A stretch of 64,000 bases of DNA from Corinectria fuckeliana (lineage: Eukaryota > Ascomycota > Sordariomycetes > Hypocreales > Nectriaceae), in NCBI GenBank assembly GCA_019137255.1, contig WPDH01000018.1, forward strand, positions 496,001 through 560,000, read 5' to 3'. Positions 42,236-52,442 of the stretch are shown here, one piece after another; the first letter of the stretch is position 1, and each line of letters starts with the position of its first letter. The notes beneath the pieces were generated by a model. It had not been told where the DNA came from and did no database searches. It was given only the letters and a program-made list of their open reading frames with translations. The position numbers and the translations under genes are program-made.

Positions 42236-43896
42236 ACAGTCTGCAACAAGCACAATGACTATTGACCACCACCTTTTACCACCACTGCTCGACCTGGATC
42301 GCCTCTTGGGAAACTGGCTACAACCTCTTTCTTACTTCCACTTCGCTTGGCCGGGCTGCATCCTTTGCTGCCTCGCTAGTTACACGAGACTAGGTTCGCT
42401 CGGGTCGACACCGTCGTCTTGTTCGCAATGGCGCGCGTGCGCATATGCACATGCGAGACCCGCGCAACCCCATCCTGCACCTAATCGCACCTTTGGTTTG
42501 GTGAGCCGGCTATGCTCCTTCAGTCATATGCTGCTGCAGTTGGCTCAATAATACCAACCAAAACCTGTTCTTCGCCGCCGAATCAGGTACCCTGCTTCCA
42601 CCGGATTCGCGCAACATTTGGGGAGATGTCTTCTCCCAGATATCGCCAACCTTGGTCGCATAACGGGCCTCGATAACAACAACCAACACACCACCGTCCT
42701 TGGCTGGCCCGACCGGACCTCACCACTTCACTTCTTGATGGCTTCTACTATCGGAGTGCATCCTTTTACCTCTGTATCACTACGACATTTAATCCCTGTG
42801 GCTTCGCTTTTTCTCACGCACACGTTTTTGGGAGGGCATCTCATTGCTCCTTGGGTTTTTAGGGAACTGTACTACTAGAGAAGCATTTGTCACGGCGTCT
42901 GACACCTTATGATGAATACGTCGGGTTGGGAACATAGAACTACTGGAATGGGGTATTTCACTGCCAGCACGATAGTTGGATGATACGTCCACTGAACAAG
43001 CCAGTGCAGACGACGGATATGGAGAAAGATACCACATTACTTTACGCGAACAATATTTGATTCATCATGGTCACACACCAACTTGCAAGTGTTCCGATTG
43101 CGAAATGAACTATCCCTGTCCAGATCGTGCCTCGTGATGACCCAACATCCTTGTACGTCGCCAAGTCGCTTCTCCCTTGCGTCCCCAGGCCGGCTATAGA
43201 TACATACAAGCTGAATGCCTTTCGCAGCATCGTGCGTCCTTGGTGTCACCAAGTGCAGCGGCGATCCAACAGCTGACACAATTCCAAGTGTGAAACCCGC
43301 GGTATCCCTGCTCTTACTTGGACTGGCTGCCTGCTGCTAACCCGGCTGTCTTTCAGGGATTTGGGGGCACGGCTGGGACGGGCTTGCATAGCAGAGCTGC
43401 CCGTCGTCATCATCCTCACCTCGGTCGACGTTTGCGCCCGCCTAGGATGGTGATCATTCTAATCCGTGGATCTTCATGTATCCGTAACAAGTAACCACTT
43501 TACAGCAAAGCCGTTATGTCCGAGTTCGGCCCGACGAAGCTACATACTATCGGGAAGTTCCCTTTTTTGCTCGTCTTGGTGTGATGAGCGTCGCCCGGCT
43601 ATTGGTAGTCCAGCTACGGGGAATGAAGGAGGAGAGGGAGGGGGGACAATCAGGTCAATCAACGGAGTCAAATCAAGGTCGTGGAGACGTGAGGTCGTTG
43701 ATGAAATGATGAAACAAGCGGTCACCAGCCGCAGACTTACAGAGCGTTCATCTTGGCAATTTCGGGAAATGGTTTGATTGCTGGCGTGGCGAAAACCTCG
43801 TTTCTCAAATGCGCTACGGGAAGCGATCCTCGACCCTAACGAACGCCTGTTCCTATTCCCGTTCTTGTTCCTGTTCCTGTTCCTGAGGCTGCCCCT

Positions 43897-43897
<1 letters not shown>
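42236..43897. other. No supported gene; candidate transcript body or spacer
   Basis: Follows the orphan leader. Frames up to about 100 codons exist but show no domain or splice logic. (TTCCTG)n repeats occur at 43860-43885 just before the poly-C tract. Confidence 0.4.
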
Positions 43898-43928
<31 letters not shown>

Positions 43929-43981
43929 NNNNNNNNNNNNNNNNNNNNNNNNNNNNNNNNNNNNNNNNNNNNNNNNNNNNN
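43898..43981. other. Poly-C tract and 53-base assembly gap
   Basis: About 31 C at 43898-43928, then N at 43929-43981. Sequence joined across this gap should not be read as continuous. Confidence 0.95.
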
Positions 43982-44215
43982 CATTTTCAACCAAGCCGTG
44001 TTTCCCATCCCGTTTCCCATCCCATCCTAGCGGTCAGGTTCAGGGGAAAAAGTCGCCACAGCGGATACTGGGAGAAACAGAGGGTGTGTGGCTTCTGGGA
44101 ATGGGAAGATATTCGTCATTATCAATACGTACTTGCGTACTTCGTACTTCGTACCTAACTTGGGGGGAGGGTCAAAAGAGGCTTTCCGTTGTCGACACCA
44201 CCCACCGGCGCACTA

Positions 44216-44257
44216 GAGTCGTGACCCACCTTTTTGTGTGCCCCACCCCTTTGCGCA
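44216..44257 (+). repeat. Left terminal inverted repeat (42 bp)
   Basis: Matches the reverse complement of 45998-46039 at 40 of 42 positions. The two differences are a T/C and a G/A transition, as RIP or deamination would produce. Confidence 0.93.
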
Positions 44258-44364
44258 TTAGGATCGCGTTCACAGTCAGACTTGAAGACCGTATTTCTCA
44301 ACGAATACNNGAATGTGTTTATTATACTGTATATGTTTAAACTGCCCACTTTTTCCGCTACCTC

Positions 44365-45909
44365 TCATGCTGGCTTAGGCGCAAAAGCTTCCTTTTTCCT
44401 CTTTTTCTTCTTAGACCTAGGCTTTGCCTTTTTAATCTTCTTAGCTATTAGAAAAGTAGTAATTAGATTAAATTAGACTGCTTTATGCCTAGTAGGCTTT
44501 TATAAAGCTATTTATGCCTCTAGATATATAACTTTTACTTATAATTTAGCGATTTTAGCATTCTAAAGATTAAGCTTATTTCCTATCTTTTCTCTTATCC
44601 CTTAGATAGTCTAAGTAAAGCTACTAAGATCTCTTTATAGCAAATTAAGCTATACTATTAGCTTAGTCTTATTCTTAGGCGTATAAAGAATATTATCTTT
44701 TATAACTTTTTATCACTTTAGTATATATAGTGCTAATTCTGCTAGTAGTAACTGCTTAGTAATAATAATATATACTATTAGCTTTTCTATATTAACTAGC
44801 TATATTTCTATACTTAAAAAACCTACTTAGATATTCTTCTTAGTTATAGCTTTCTAAGAAGTTATTTTATATACTATAAGAAAGTATTATTTTTAAATAG
44901 AGGTAGTTATTAAAAATAAGAAGTACTATTTTATCTAGTGTTAAAAAGTATACTTAAGAGGGCTAAATATACTTATATTAAACAGCTATATAATATATAA
45001 GCTATAAGAGAGTAAATAGATAATCTAAATATAATAAAATAGTGCTCTAAACTGGAATCTAGGCCTAATATAACCCTAGAAGCTATTAATAATAAGAATC
45101 CTCTATAAGAATAAGTCTAATAGTTATATTTCCTTAAGAAACACCTTTTTTAGCTACTTTTTATATATAAAGGTATTTACCTACCTAGTTAGTAAATAGT
45201 TATATACTTAGAGTGGAAAATTATTAGGAAATTATTACTCTTAAAGGTTATTTCCTATAAAGACTATATATAGAGTAAAATATCTTCTTTTAGTACTTTT
45301 TACCTTTATAATTAAGACTTAGTTATAAAAATCACTCTCTAAAATAACTAAATAGTAAGAGAGAAAGCTTCTAATAACTTTTCCTATCTTAGTTATACCC
45401 TTAGAGAGGCTATATTTATCTATATTATAAATCCTATCTAATCTAATAGACTTATTAAGTATTTATTATACTAGTATTTTATATTATAGTTAGATTGCTT
45501 TAGGAGTTATACTATTTAAATAAGCAGCTTTAAGAGATATAAATACCTTTATTTTAAGCTTAAGATAGTATTATAGAAATTATAAAACCTAATACTAGCT
45601 AATAAGACTATCTTTATAGTAAGAGTCTAAGATCTCTTATATAACTTTATATAGCTTATATTATAATAAAACCTAGCTTGCTACTTCTTTTATAAGAATA
45701 TAATAGACTAATAGGCTCTCTTAATTTAGTAATAATCTTTAGGTATCTTTCTAGGCCTTTTTTACGTTTTATATACCTTTTTTTTATAATTAGATTATTA
45801 ACTTAGAAATATTATAGTCTCTAGTAAGCTTGCGAATTGCTATACCTTTAGCGGCTTTTTCGAGGATTTCTTTGATTAGGGCCTCATAATCAGCCTTTAG
45901 AGGCTTTAT
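44365..45909 (-). pseudogene. Transposase relic of the Fot1/pogo-like element
   Basis: At the right end, 45909 down to 45790 on the minus strand, 40 codons remain readable and include DYEALIKEILEKAAKG and IRKLTRDYNIS. This resembles the N-terminal helix-turn-helix (CENP-B/psq type) of Fot1-family transposases. At the left end the same strand gives a lysine-rich tail (KKIKKAKPRSKKKKRKK...APKPA) and a TGA at 44365-44367, consistent with the C-terminus. Everything between, including the expected DDE catalytic core, is riddled with TAA/TAG stops created by C-to-T changes. Its own start codon is not visible, so the pseudogene probably extends a little right of 45909. Confidence 0.8.
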
Positions 45910-45997
45910 CGTGAAAATCTGGGCGAATTTGGATGACAATTGGTAAAGTTATGAGTGAGTGTTATAATGATGATTACAGAAGCGCGTCGCGCGGCGG

Positions 45998-46039
45998 TGC
46001 GTAAAGGGGTGGGGCACACGAAAAGGTGGGTCACGACTC
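45998..46039 (-). repeat. Right terminal inverted repeat (42 bp)
   Basis: Partner of the left repeat; read on the minus strand it begins GAGTCGTGACCCACC. A TA dinucleotide follows at 46040-46041. Confidence 0.93.
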
Positions 46040-46041
46040 TA

Positions 46042-46360
46042 AGTACTAGCAGTACTTGTGGTTTGAGCCTAGTCACGTGCCTACGCGCTGTGGCTTGAGC
46101 CCGGCCGTGGCGGGGTTACACGGGCCTGTCCTGCGGTGAGTGGGCAAGTGGGCTGCATAGTACGCAAGGCTGGGATGCGGCTAGCAAACTTACGGAGCAC
46201 GTAGCACACACAGTTCGGAGACGCTTTTCCAGGATTTCATAAACGACCGCTTGCCGATACATGAACAAACCTGCCTGCCTGCCGACGGCGAAGCAACCAA
46301 GCAAGCAACCTTGGCTTCGTGTGGGTGCGTGCACCTTTGCGACTGTGATCGAAGCCCGCC
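46042..46360. promoter_or_regulatory. Promoter/leader of the sam37-like gene
   Basis: The 319 bp between the transposon's right TA and the sam37-like ATG. It includes (TGCC)n near 46270. Transposon insertion therefore lies about 320 bp upstream of this start codon and could affect its promoter. Confidence 0.45.
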
Positions 46361-47705
46361 ATGCTCGAGCTTCATGTCTGGGGCTCGGCGTTCGGCCTTC
46401 CGTCCATCGATCCGGAGTGTCTCGCCCTCATCACCTACTTGCACAACAGCCTCTCCGCCGCCGACTGGCAACTGGTCCCTAGCAACGATCCGTCCATCAG
46501 CCCATCGAGTAGGTCGACATCCCATCTCCACCGCCCTATCTATCTGAACCTTGTCCGGCTGACCACCCCCAGATTCCCTCCCCGCATTGTGTCATGACGG
46601 CGTCTGGACAAGCGGCTACTGGCCCGTAGTCGACTATCTGGTCTCCAGCTCCCTTTGCGCCGAGCTGGATGCCGACTTGACCCCTATCCAGCGCGCCGAC
46701 CGCGTCGCTTATGGGGCTTTCCTGGCCGCCCATGCTGCCCCCTTGCTGGACCTCTCCCTCTACGTATCGGCTGCGAACTGGGCGGCAGCGACTCGGCCGG
46801 CCTTTAGTTCGCTGCTGCCGTTCCCGGTGACCTGGACTGTCCCACCGCTCATCCGGGCCGAGGCCGTCAAGCGTGTCGAGCATCTCGGCTTCGCTGACTT
46901 GGACAGCGACTTCGACCCCAACGGCAGTCTACACTTGTCTGCGGGGAGGGATGCTCTGCCTGAGACGTTCCGCCGGCATCTTCCTGCGCGGACGAAGAGG
47001 ACCGTCCACGAGGAGATGACACCAGAGCAGGCCGTCGGAATCAGACTGTACGGGCTGACCGAGGACTGCCTGTCCGTATTAGAAGACTTCCTGAAGAGTT
47101 CTGGCGAGAGCAAGTCTCTCAGCTTCTTCGAGACGGAAAAGCCGACTTCGCTGGATTGTCTGGCGTTCGGATATCTAGCTCTCATGCGCGATGCCCCCGT
47201 GCCACGGTCTTTCCTGAAAGATTGGATCGAGTCCAAGGCGCCCCGGCTCTCCAAGTTCGTCGAGGACATGAAATCAACATCAGTCAAAGCACCCGGCAGT
47301 CTCCCTTGGGTAGAATCCCGGCATGCTACGGCCCTCCGTGTGGGTGTTCGCACACTCGACTCCATCCTCCTCAATGTCCCCAGCGTCGGCGAGGAGTACG
47401 CCAACGAAAAGAGACGGCGAACGGAGGAAGGCGTCACCGGTGTCGACGGAAGGACGTTGATGCTCACCATGAGCCTCACCATTACGGGTGCGGCCTTGGG
47501 TTATGGGCTACACTTCTACAAGACGATGCAGCCGTTTGGTGCTCGTACACAAGTCTGGCGGAAAAACCGGTCCAAGCTGAGCGAGTTTGGAGAACTTGGC
47601 TCCATGCTTGGGAATGTGTTGGGGGGTTATCAAGCTCCCAGGCAGTCACCAGGTTTGACCTCGGGTCAACACCGATTTGTCGAGACCGACACGGATGTTG
47701 ACTGA
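46361..47705 (+). CDS. sam37: Sam37/Tom37-metaxin family, mitochondrial outer-membrane assembly subunit
   Basis: Part of the SAM complex that inserts beta-barrel proteins into the mitochondrial outer membrane. Exons 46361-46508 and 46573-47705; intron 64 bp (GTAGGT, CTGAC branch, CCCAG); 426 residues. The N-terminus MLELHVWGSAFGLPSIDPECLALITYL is typical of the Tom37/metaxin thioredoxin-like domain. The junction restores DPSISPSNSLPALCHDG and is followed by GYWPVVDYL and a GST-like helical C-terminal domain (ALRDAP-like region AFGYLALMRDAPVPRSFL). One membrane span lies near residues 342-364 (LMLTMSLTITGAALGYGLHF). The low-complexity tail after it is not conserved. Family assignment is firm; the Sam37 versus metaxin name is a matter of convention. 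Confidence 0.87.
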
Positions 47706-47923
47706 GGAGTATTGCCTCTTAATCTGTAATATCACTGTACATCTCCCCGGATAGGAGATCGACTGGAACACCCAATACGGAACGAAGACAATGTTAATGA
47801 CCTCTTTTTACTCTGTAATGTCTAGATTCGTTCAGCTATACGTAGCTACGGGCGTAACAAGTGCTTTTAGTACCACATAATCATCCCTGATCTCCTCCAC
47901 CCTTTTATAGATATGGGATTCCT

Positions 47924-49351
47924 CTAGATTTGCCGGATCTCCTTACCAATCATCTCTGGTCGATCAATCTCCCACTCGTCTCTAAGCACCGCAAATGTCA
48001 GGTCCGACACCAACAAGCTCTGGCCTAGGCTCCAGACCAAGGTGATGGCGTAGAAGAAGTTGGCGTTGCCACTGCCAGCATAGATCCAAAGGTGGTAGAA
48101 GGCTGGGCCGAGGAATGTGGCATATAGGAGGGTCGACGATGTAACAAAGGAGTAGCGCATGAGGGGGAAGACATGTTGGAACAGGGGAATCATGGCTAGG
48201 AAAAGGCTGGTGTCGGCGAGAGATGGGTAGGGCTTGAAGATGGAGAAGGTGCCGAGAATGATGGTTAGGATGGCTAGGGGCTGGGGCCGCAGGCGGAAGC
48301 ACAGCGCGGCGGGATAGGCGGCGAGGTGAAGCCAGAAGACGCCGAGGAAGAAGGCGCGGAACGAGTCAAACATCTCGATGAAGAAGTACCACCAGAGGCC
48401 GACGTTGGGGGTGAGGTCTGACAGGGTAAACTGGATGCCGTAAGTGCGAGCGAGGAACTCCCACGAGTTGCCGGCGAGCAAAAAGGACATGCCTAGCAGG
48501 ACGCCAACGCATCCCACTACGACCAGGACGTTAACGCCAGCGAAGCGAAGCGCTGACTCAATCCGGCGCTTTTCGGGCTGACGGTCGTAGGCCAGGAGAA
48601 CGAGCGGCGGCAAAAGGAGGATCGGGTACATGGAGAGGTAGGAGGCAAAGGACAGGGCGACCATGGTGTTGAAGGGCGAGCCCTGGATAGCCTTGGCAAT
48701 GGCGTGGAGGATCGCACAGTTGGTGAACACGCCAGTCGAGCGTCCTATACATGAAGAGATGGTATACAGATTAAATAGGAACCTAGTAGGACGTCAGCGC
48801 CGTTGTCAGTCGAGCTTCAAATCAAGGGGGGGGGGGGTTCCTTACGCCGCAGCAACTGCAACTCCAGACCACTTCTTAGCCCGGCGGGGAGACGTGAACA
48901 GCTTCGAGCTGCCTGCCTCACCGGACTCGGCAATCTTGTACAGGGCATCGGCGCTGAGGAGGTCGACCGCGATGTAGAGGAGGTGGGTGAAGATGGGCCA
49001 TGCTTTCACGTCCGGGAGGAGCGAGAACAAGGGGAGCAACAACGGGGCTTGGTGGTAGACGCCGCCATCGTAGGGGGATACATTGTTGAGGTACAGGAAC
49101 AATCCCTCCTGCACTACAAGCCGGCATTGGAGTCAGCGCGCTCAGGCTCGGGTCTCTTACCCCGACAGTGCGTGGCAAGGGAGGATGAGGAGAAGCTTAC
49201 ATCGCTTGAAGCTGGTTACGGGGGTCGAGATCTCGACGCGGCCGGTGAGGAGGTCGGGCAGACCGGGGAAGGCGAGGAAGAGGATGAGTCGCAGCAGGGC
49301 AGCGCCGGCGAAGACGCTGGCTTTGCCTCGCAAGGTCATGGTGCTGGACAT
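47924..49351 (-). CDS. gab1: GPI transamidase subunit PIG-U (Gab1/Cdc91)
   Basis: A multi-spanning ER membrane subunit of the complex that attaches GPI anchors to proteins. Exons 49201-49351, 48846-49113 and 47924-48782; introns of 87 and 63 bp; 425 residues. Junctions give TSFKRLQEGLFLYLNNVSPYDGGVYHQAPL and VAVAAAFLFNLYTISSC (quoted in parts: EGLFLYLNNVSPYDGG, LFNLYTISSC), the best conserved PIG-U region. There are roughly nine hydrophobic segments, including FAGAALLRLILFLAFPGL at the N-terminus and LGMSFLLAGNSWEFL with YGIQFTLSDLTPNVGLWWYF. I chose ATG 49349-49351 (MSSTMTLRGK). A hexanucleotide repeat and a tiny out-of-frame uORF lie directly upstream. The gene is divergent from nop7. Confidence 0.93.
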
Positions 49352-49836
49352 GGCATGCTTGGGTCGCAGTCGCAGTCGCAGTCGCAATCGCAATCGCAAG
49401 TCGCGGGTCGCAGGTTCGCGGTCGAGAGACGTGGAGTTGAGGGCACCCTGTGTTAGTACCCCGTGGCCACTTGACGGGCGGCTTCAAGCTTGGCACAAAC
49501 TGCGGGTACCATCCATCCACCCAAGCCGCTATAGGGTGCCTAGATGCGCTACAGCTACAGGCGTCCACGGGTCTTAGGTGCCCTGTAGCTGCGCTGGATG
49601 ACATCCGCTCGTAGCCGCTGGAGTAGTGCCAGGGCGGTGAGGCATCCGCGGAGAAAGTGGCTGGATCCGCTAACCCTGTTTTGTAAATCAGCAAGGCGGT
49701 GCGGCGGGGCATTAAAAACTCATGCTGGAAAAAAAAGTTGAACAAGAGACGGGAAAAAGTGCCCCGCGGATTCGCTCCTCTGCGAAAGTCCCTGCGAAAC
49801 ACAGCAGACCAAGCACCAAGAGCATCAACCACAGCA
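49352..49836. promoter_or_regulatory. Divergent promoter gab1 / nop7
   Basis: A 485-bp shared spacer. Near gab1 it contains the (TCGCAR)6 repeat; near nop7 an A-rich leader (GGAAAAAAAAGTTGAAC-like run around 49730). An ATG at 49354-49356 on the minus strand opens a six-codon uORF whose TGA overlaps the second in-frame ATG of gab1. Confidence 0.5.
49364..49399. repeat. Hexanucleotide repeat, 3x TCGCAG + 3x TCGCAA
   Basis: Six 6-bp units, 12 bp before the gab1 start codon. On the minus strand they read in frame with gab1 as alternating Leu-Arg codons without a stop, so repeat changes of whole units keep the frame open. Confidence 0.93.
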
Positions 49837-51822
49837 ATGCCTCGGATAAAGAAGAAGGGCCAGGCCGGCGCGGCCAAGAACTATGTCACGCGAAACCAGG
49901 CCATTCGGAAACTCCAGATCAGCTTGCCCGACTTCCGCAAGCTGTGCATCTGGAAGGGAATCTACCCTCGCGAGCCCCGGAGCAAGAAGAAGGTATCCAA
50001 GTCTTCGACCGCCTCCACCACCTTCTACTTCACCAAGGACATCCAGTACCTCCTCCACGAGCCCCTGCTGCAGAAGTTCCGCGACCAGAAGGTCCTCGAG
50101 AAGAAGATCTCCCGCGCCCTGGGCCGCGGCGACGTCACCGACGCCGCTCGCCTTGAGGGCAACGCCGCGCGACCTGAGAAGACTGGCAAGCCCCGATACA
50201 CCCTCGACCATGTCATCCGGGAGCGATATCCGACCTTCGTGGACTCTCTGCGAGACCTAGACGACTGTTTGTCCATGCTGTTCCTGTTTGCGAACCTGCC
50301 CTCGACGTCAATGGTCCCCGCCAAGATGATTGCGCGCTGTGAGCGACTCTGCCTCGAGTTCCAACACTACTTGATTGTGTCCAAGAGCGTCACCAAGTCG
50401 TTCCTGTCCATCAAGGGTATCTACTACCAGGCCAACATCCAGGGAGAAGACGTTCTGTGGCTGGTGCCGTACCGATTCAACCAGCGAGTTGTTGGCGACG
50501 TTGACTTCAGGATCATGGGCACCTTCATCGAGTTCTACATGACCCTGCTGGGATTTGTCAACTTCCGATTATACACCACGCTTGGCCTCAAGTACCCCCC
50601 CAAGTTCGACCATGCCAAGGATGAGAACGCTGCCGAACTTGGCGCCTTCACCCTCGAGGGCAAGACCCTCGTCGGTGCTGAGGAGCATAAGCAACTGGAG
50701 GATGCCACCCACAAGCCCGACCCCAAGGTCCAGGCTGCGGTCAACAAGGTTCTGAAGAAGCTCAAGTCTAGCGACGATGACGATGAATCGACATCGGCGA
50801 CCGAGGTGGAGGGCGATGCGCAGGATGCGGAAGCGATCGATAAGTTTGAGCCTGCGGCCCCTGGTGGCGATGTGCTGCCGCAGCCCTCAACTGCCGGTAA
50901 CACCCCGGGCGCTCTATTCTCCAACCTCACCTTCTATCTCTCTCGTGAGGCTCCCCGACAACCTCTTGAATTCCTCCTGAAGGCTTTCGGCTGCAAGCGC
51001 GTTGGCTGGGACGCCGTCCTCGGCGACGGCGCCTTCACCACCAATGAGCTTGATCCTTCCATCACCCATCACATCGTCGATCGCCCTGTGATTCAGGCTG
51101 CAACCGAGGAAGGTGGTGATGGCGAGGACAACCAGACCTCCCAAAAACTGACGGCCAACATGCGTGTCCCTGGACGAACATACGTCCAGCCTCAGTGGAT
51201 TTGGGACAGCGTCAACGACGGCGAGCTGAAGGAGCCTCACCTTTACGCCCCTGGCGCCTCTCTTCCTCCTCACTTGAGTCCCTTCGTGAAGCAGGTCCAG
51301 GGCGCTTACGATCCTACCATTTCCCTGGAGGCACAAGAGCCCGAGGAGGAGGCTCTTGAGGCCCAGAGCGATGACGAGGGCGGTGCCGTCAAGGACATCG
51401 ACGAGACGGTCGAGGGTATGGATGTGGACGATTCCGAGGGCGACGAGGACGACGAGGACGTCAAGGGTGACGACTTCGCAAGCTTCTCCGAGGACGAGCA
51501 AGAGGAAGATGACGACGACGAGGACAACGCCGAGCAGCGACAGCAGGAGCTCGAGGCTGAGTTGACTGGCGCGTCAGTGAAATCCAAGGCTCTCGGCCCC
51601 AAGGCCAAGGCCAAGGAGGAGGCTCGCAAGGCGCTGTCCAAGAAGGCGCGGGACGAGGCTGAGGACGTGGATCGTGCCAAGGGCATGCTGAGCAAGAAGA
51701 AGCGAAAGCTCTATGAGCAGATGATCTACACTAATACCAAGAAGAGCGCCGAGGACCAGAAGCTGCGCGCCAAGCGGAGAAGGTTTGAAAAGGAAAACGC
51801 GAAGGGTAAGGGCAAGGCGTAA
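49837..51822 (+). CDS. nop7: Pescadillo (Nop7/PES1), 60S ribosome biogenesis factor
   Basis: A nucleolar protein of the PeBoW complex (Nop7-Erb1-Ytm1) needed for 27S pre-rRNA processing. It is intronless, 661 residues from [21 protein letters not shown]; the frame continues 46 codons upstream but that part reads as leader. The N-terminal pescadillo domain covers about residues 1-280 ([49 protein letters not shown]). A BRCT domain lies at about 350-470 ([15 protein letters not shown] ... [17 protein letters not shown]). It is followed by a strongly acidic stretch (about 520-575, [16 protein letters not shown]) and a basic coiled C-terminus ([12 protein letters not shown]). The length is as expected for fungi. 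Confidence 0.97.
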   Translation: MPRIKKKGQAGAAKNYVTRNQAIRKLQISLPDFRKLCIWKGIYPREPRSKKKVSKSSTASTTFYFTKDIQYLLHEPLLQKFRDQKVLEKKISRALGRGDVTDAARLEGNAARPEKTGKPRYTLDHVIRERYPTFVDSLRDLDDCLSMLFLFANLPSTSMVPAKMIARCERLCLEFQHYLIVSKSVTKSFLSIKGIYYQANIQGEDVLWLVPYRFNQRVVGDVDFRIMGTFIEFYMTLLGFVNFRLYTTLGLKYPPKFDHAKDENAAELGAFTLEGKTLVGAEEHKQLEDATHKPDPKVQAAVNKVLKKLKSSDDDDESTSATEVEGDAQDAEAIDKFEPAAPGGDVLPQPSTAGNTPGALFSNLTFYLSREAPRQPLEFLLKAFGCKRVGWDAVLGDGAFTTNELDPSITHHIVDRPVIQAATEEGGDGEDNQTSQKLTANMRVPGRTYVQPQWIWDSVNDGELKEPHLYAPGASLPPHLSPFVKQVQGAYDPTISLEAQEPEEEALEAQSDDEGGAVKDIDETVEGMDVDDSEGDEDDEDVKGDDFASFSEDEQEEDDDDEDNAEQRQQELEAELTGASVKSKALGPKAKAKEEARKALSKKARDEAEDVDRAKGMLSKKKRKLYEQMIYTNTKKSAEDQKLRAKRRRFEKENAKGKGKA

Positions 51823-52115
51823 AAACGGGTTGTTTTATACCATTCCGATAGATTCAATTTACATGCGATGAAAGAGTATCTGCCGTGTGTGCTTTTGTGA
51901 TTGTGTGATTTCTTTTTTTGTTAAGGTTGATAGTGGTTGCCTTGTAATTTTTCGCGCGATGTCGCAACTTAAACCACTACTTGTACAAGGGCGGCACCAC
52001 GAATTTCAAGAAAAATCACAATGCATCACTGAACGACTGAGCGACTGAGCGACTGAATGAGCACGTCTTAGATATCGAGGGACCGTCCGTATCTAGTCGA
52101 ATCCAGCCGCTCAAC

Positions 52116-52396
52116 ATGGAACCCAGCTCAGAAAATTGGGAGCTGGACAGCGATGAGATCGCCTCCATTGCCTCCGAAGACCTTTACCAGCACCGGCCAA
52201 ATCGCTGGACGGGCGCCAAATCCTCATGGCGTACACTCACCGAAGAAGACCGGCTGCTGTGGCAGTCAATGAAGCAGCTGCAGGACCGAGATCTGGCGGT
52301 GCATCTGTACAACGCGTTTGCGTTCAAGCGACGAGGTCGTGATGCAGCTGCGGCAGCGGACTTGATGGTTCTGACGGTGAGTTTTGCGTGTCCGCC

Positions 52397-52442
<46 letters not shown>

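Larger units (their letters stand above)
44216..46039. mobile_element. Fot1/pogo-like (Tc1-mariner superfamily) DNA transposon, RIP-mutated
   Basis: A 1824-bp element bounded by 42-bp terminal inverted repeats starting GAGTCGTGACCCACC and flanked on both sides by TA (44214-44215 and 46040-46041), the Tc1/mariner target. Length and repeat size match fungal Fot1/Pot2-type elements. The interior from about 44400 to 45830 is extremely A/T-rich with almost no C-G or C-A steps, the signature of repeat-induced point mutation, while both ends remain near normal composition. A minus-strand transposase relic is recognisable at both ends. There is a 2-base N at 44309-44310. It is not autonomous in this state. 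Flanks are ordinary non-coding DNA, so no host gene is interrupted. Confidence 0.92.

Noticed and set aside
49699..49836. 46-codon in-frame extension upstream of nop7
   Set aside because: The pescadillo family starts at the [12 protein letters not shown] sequence, and the extension is leader-like.
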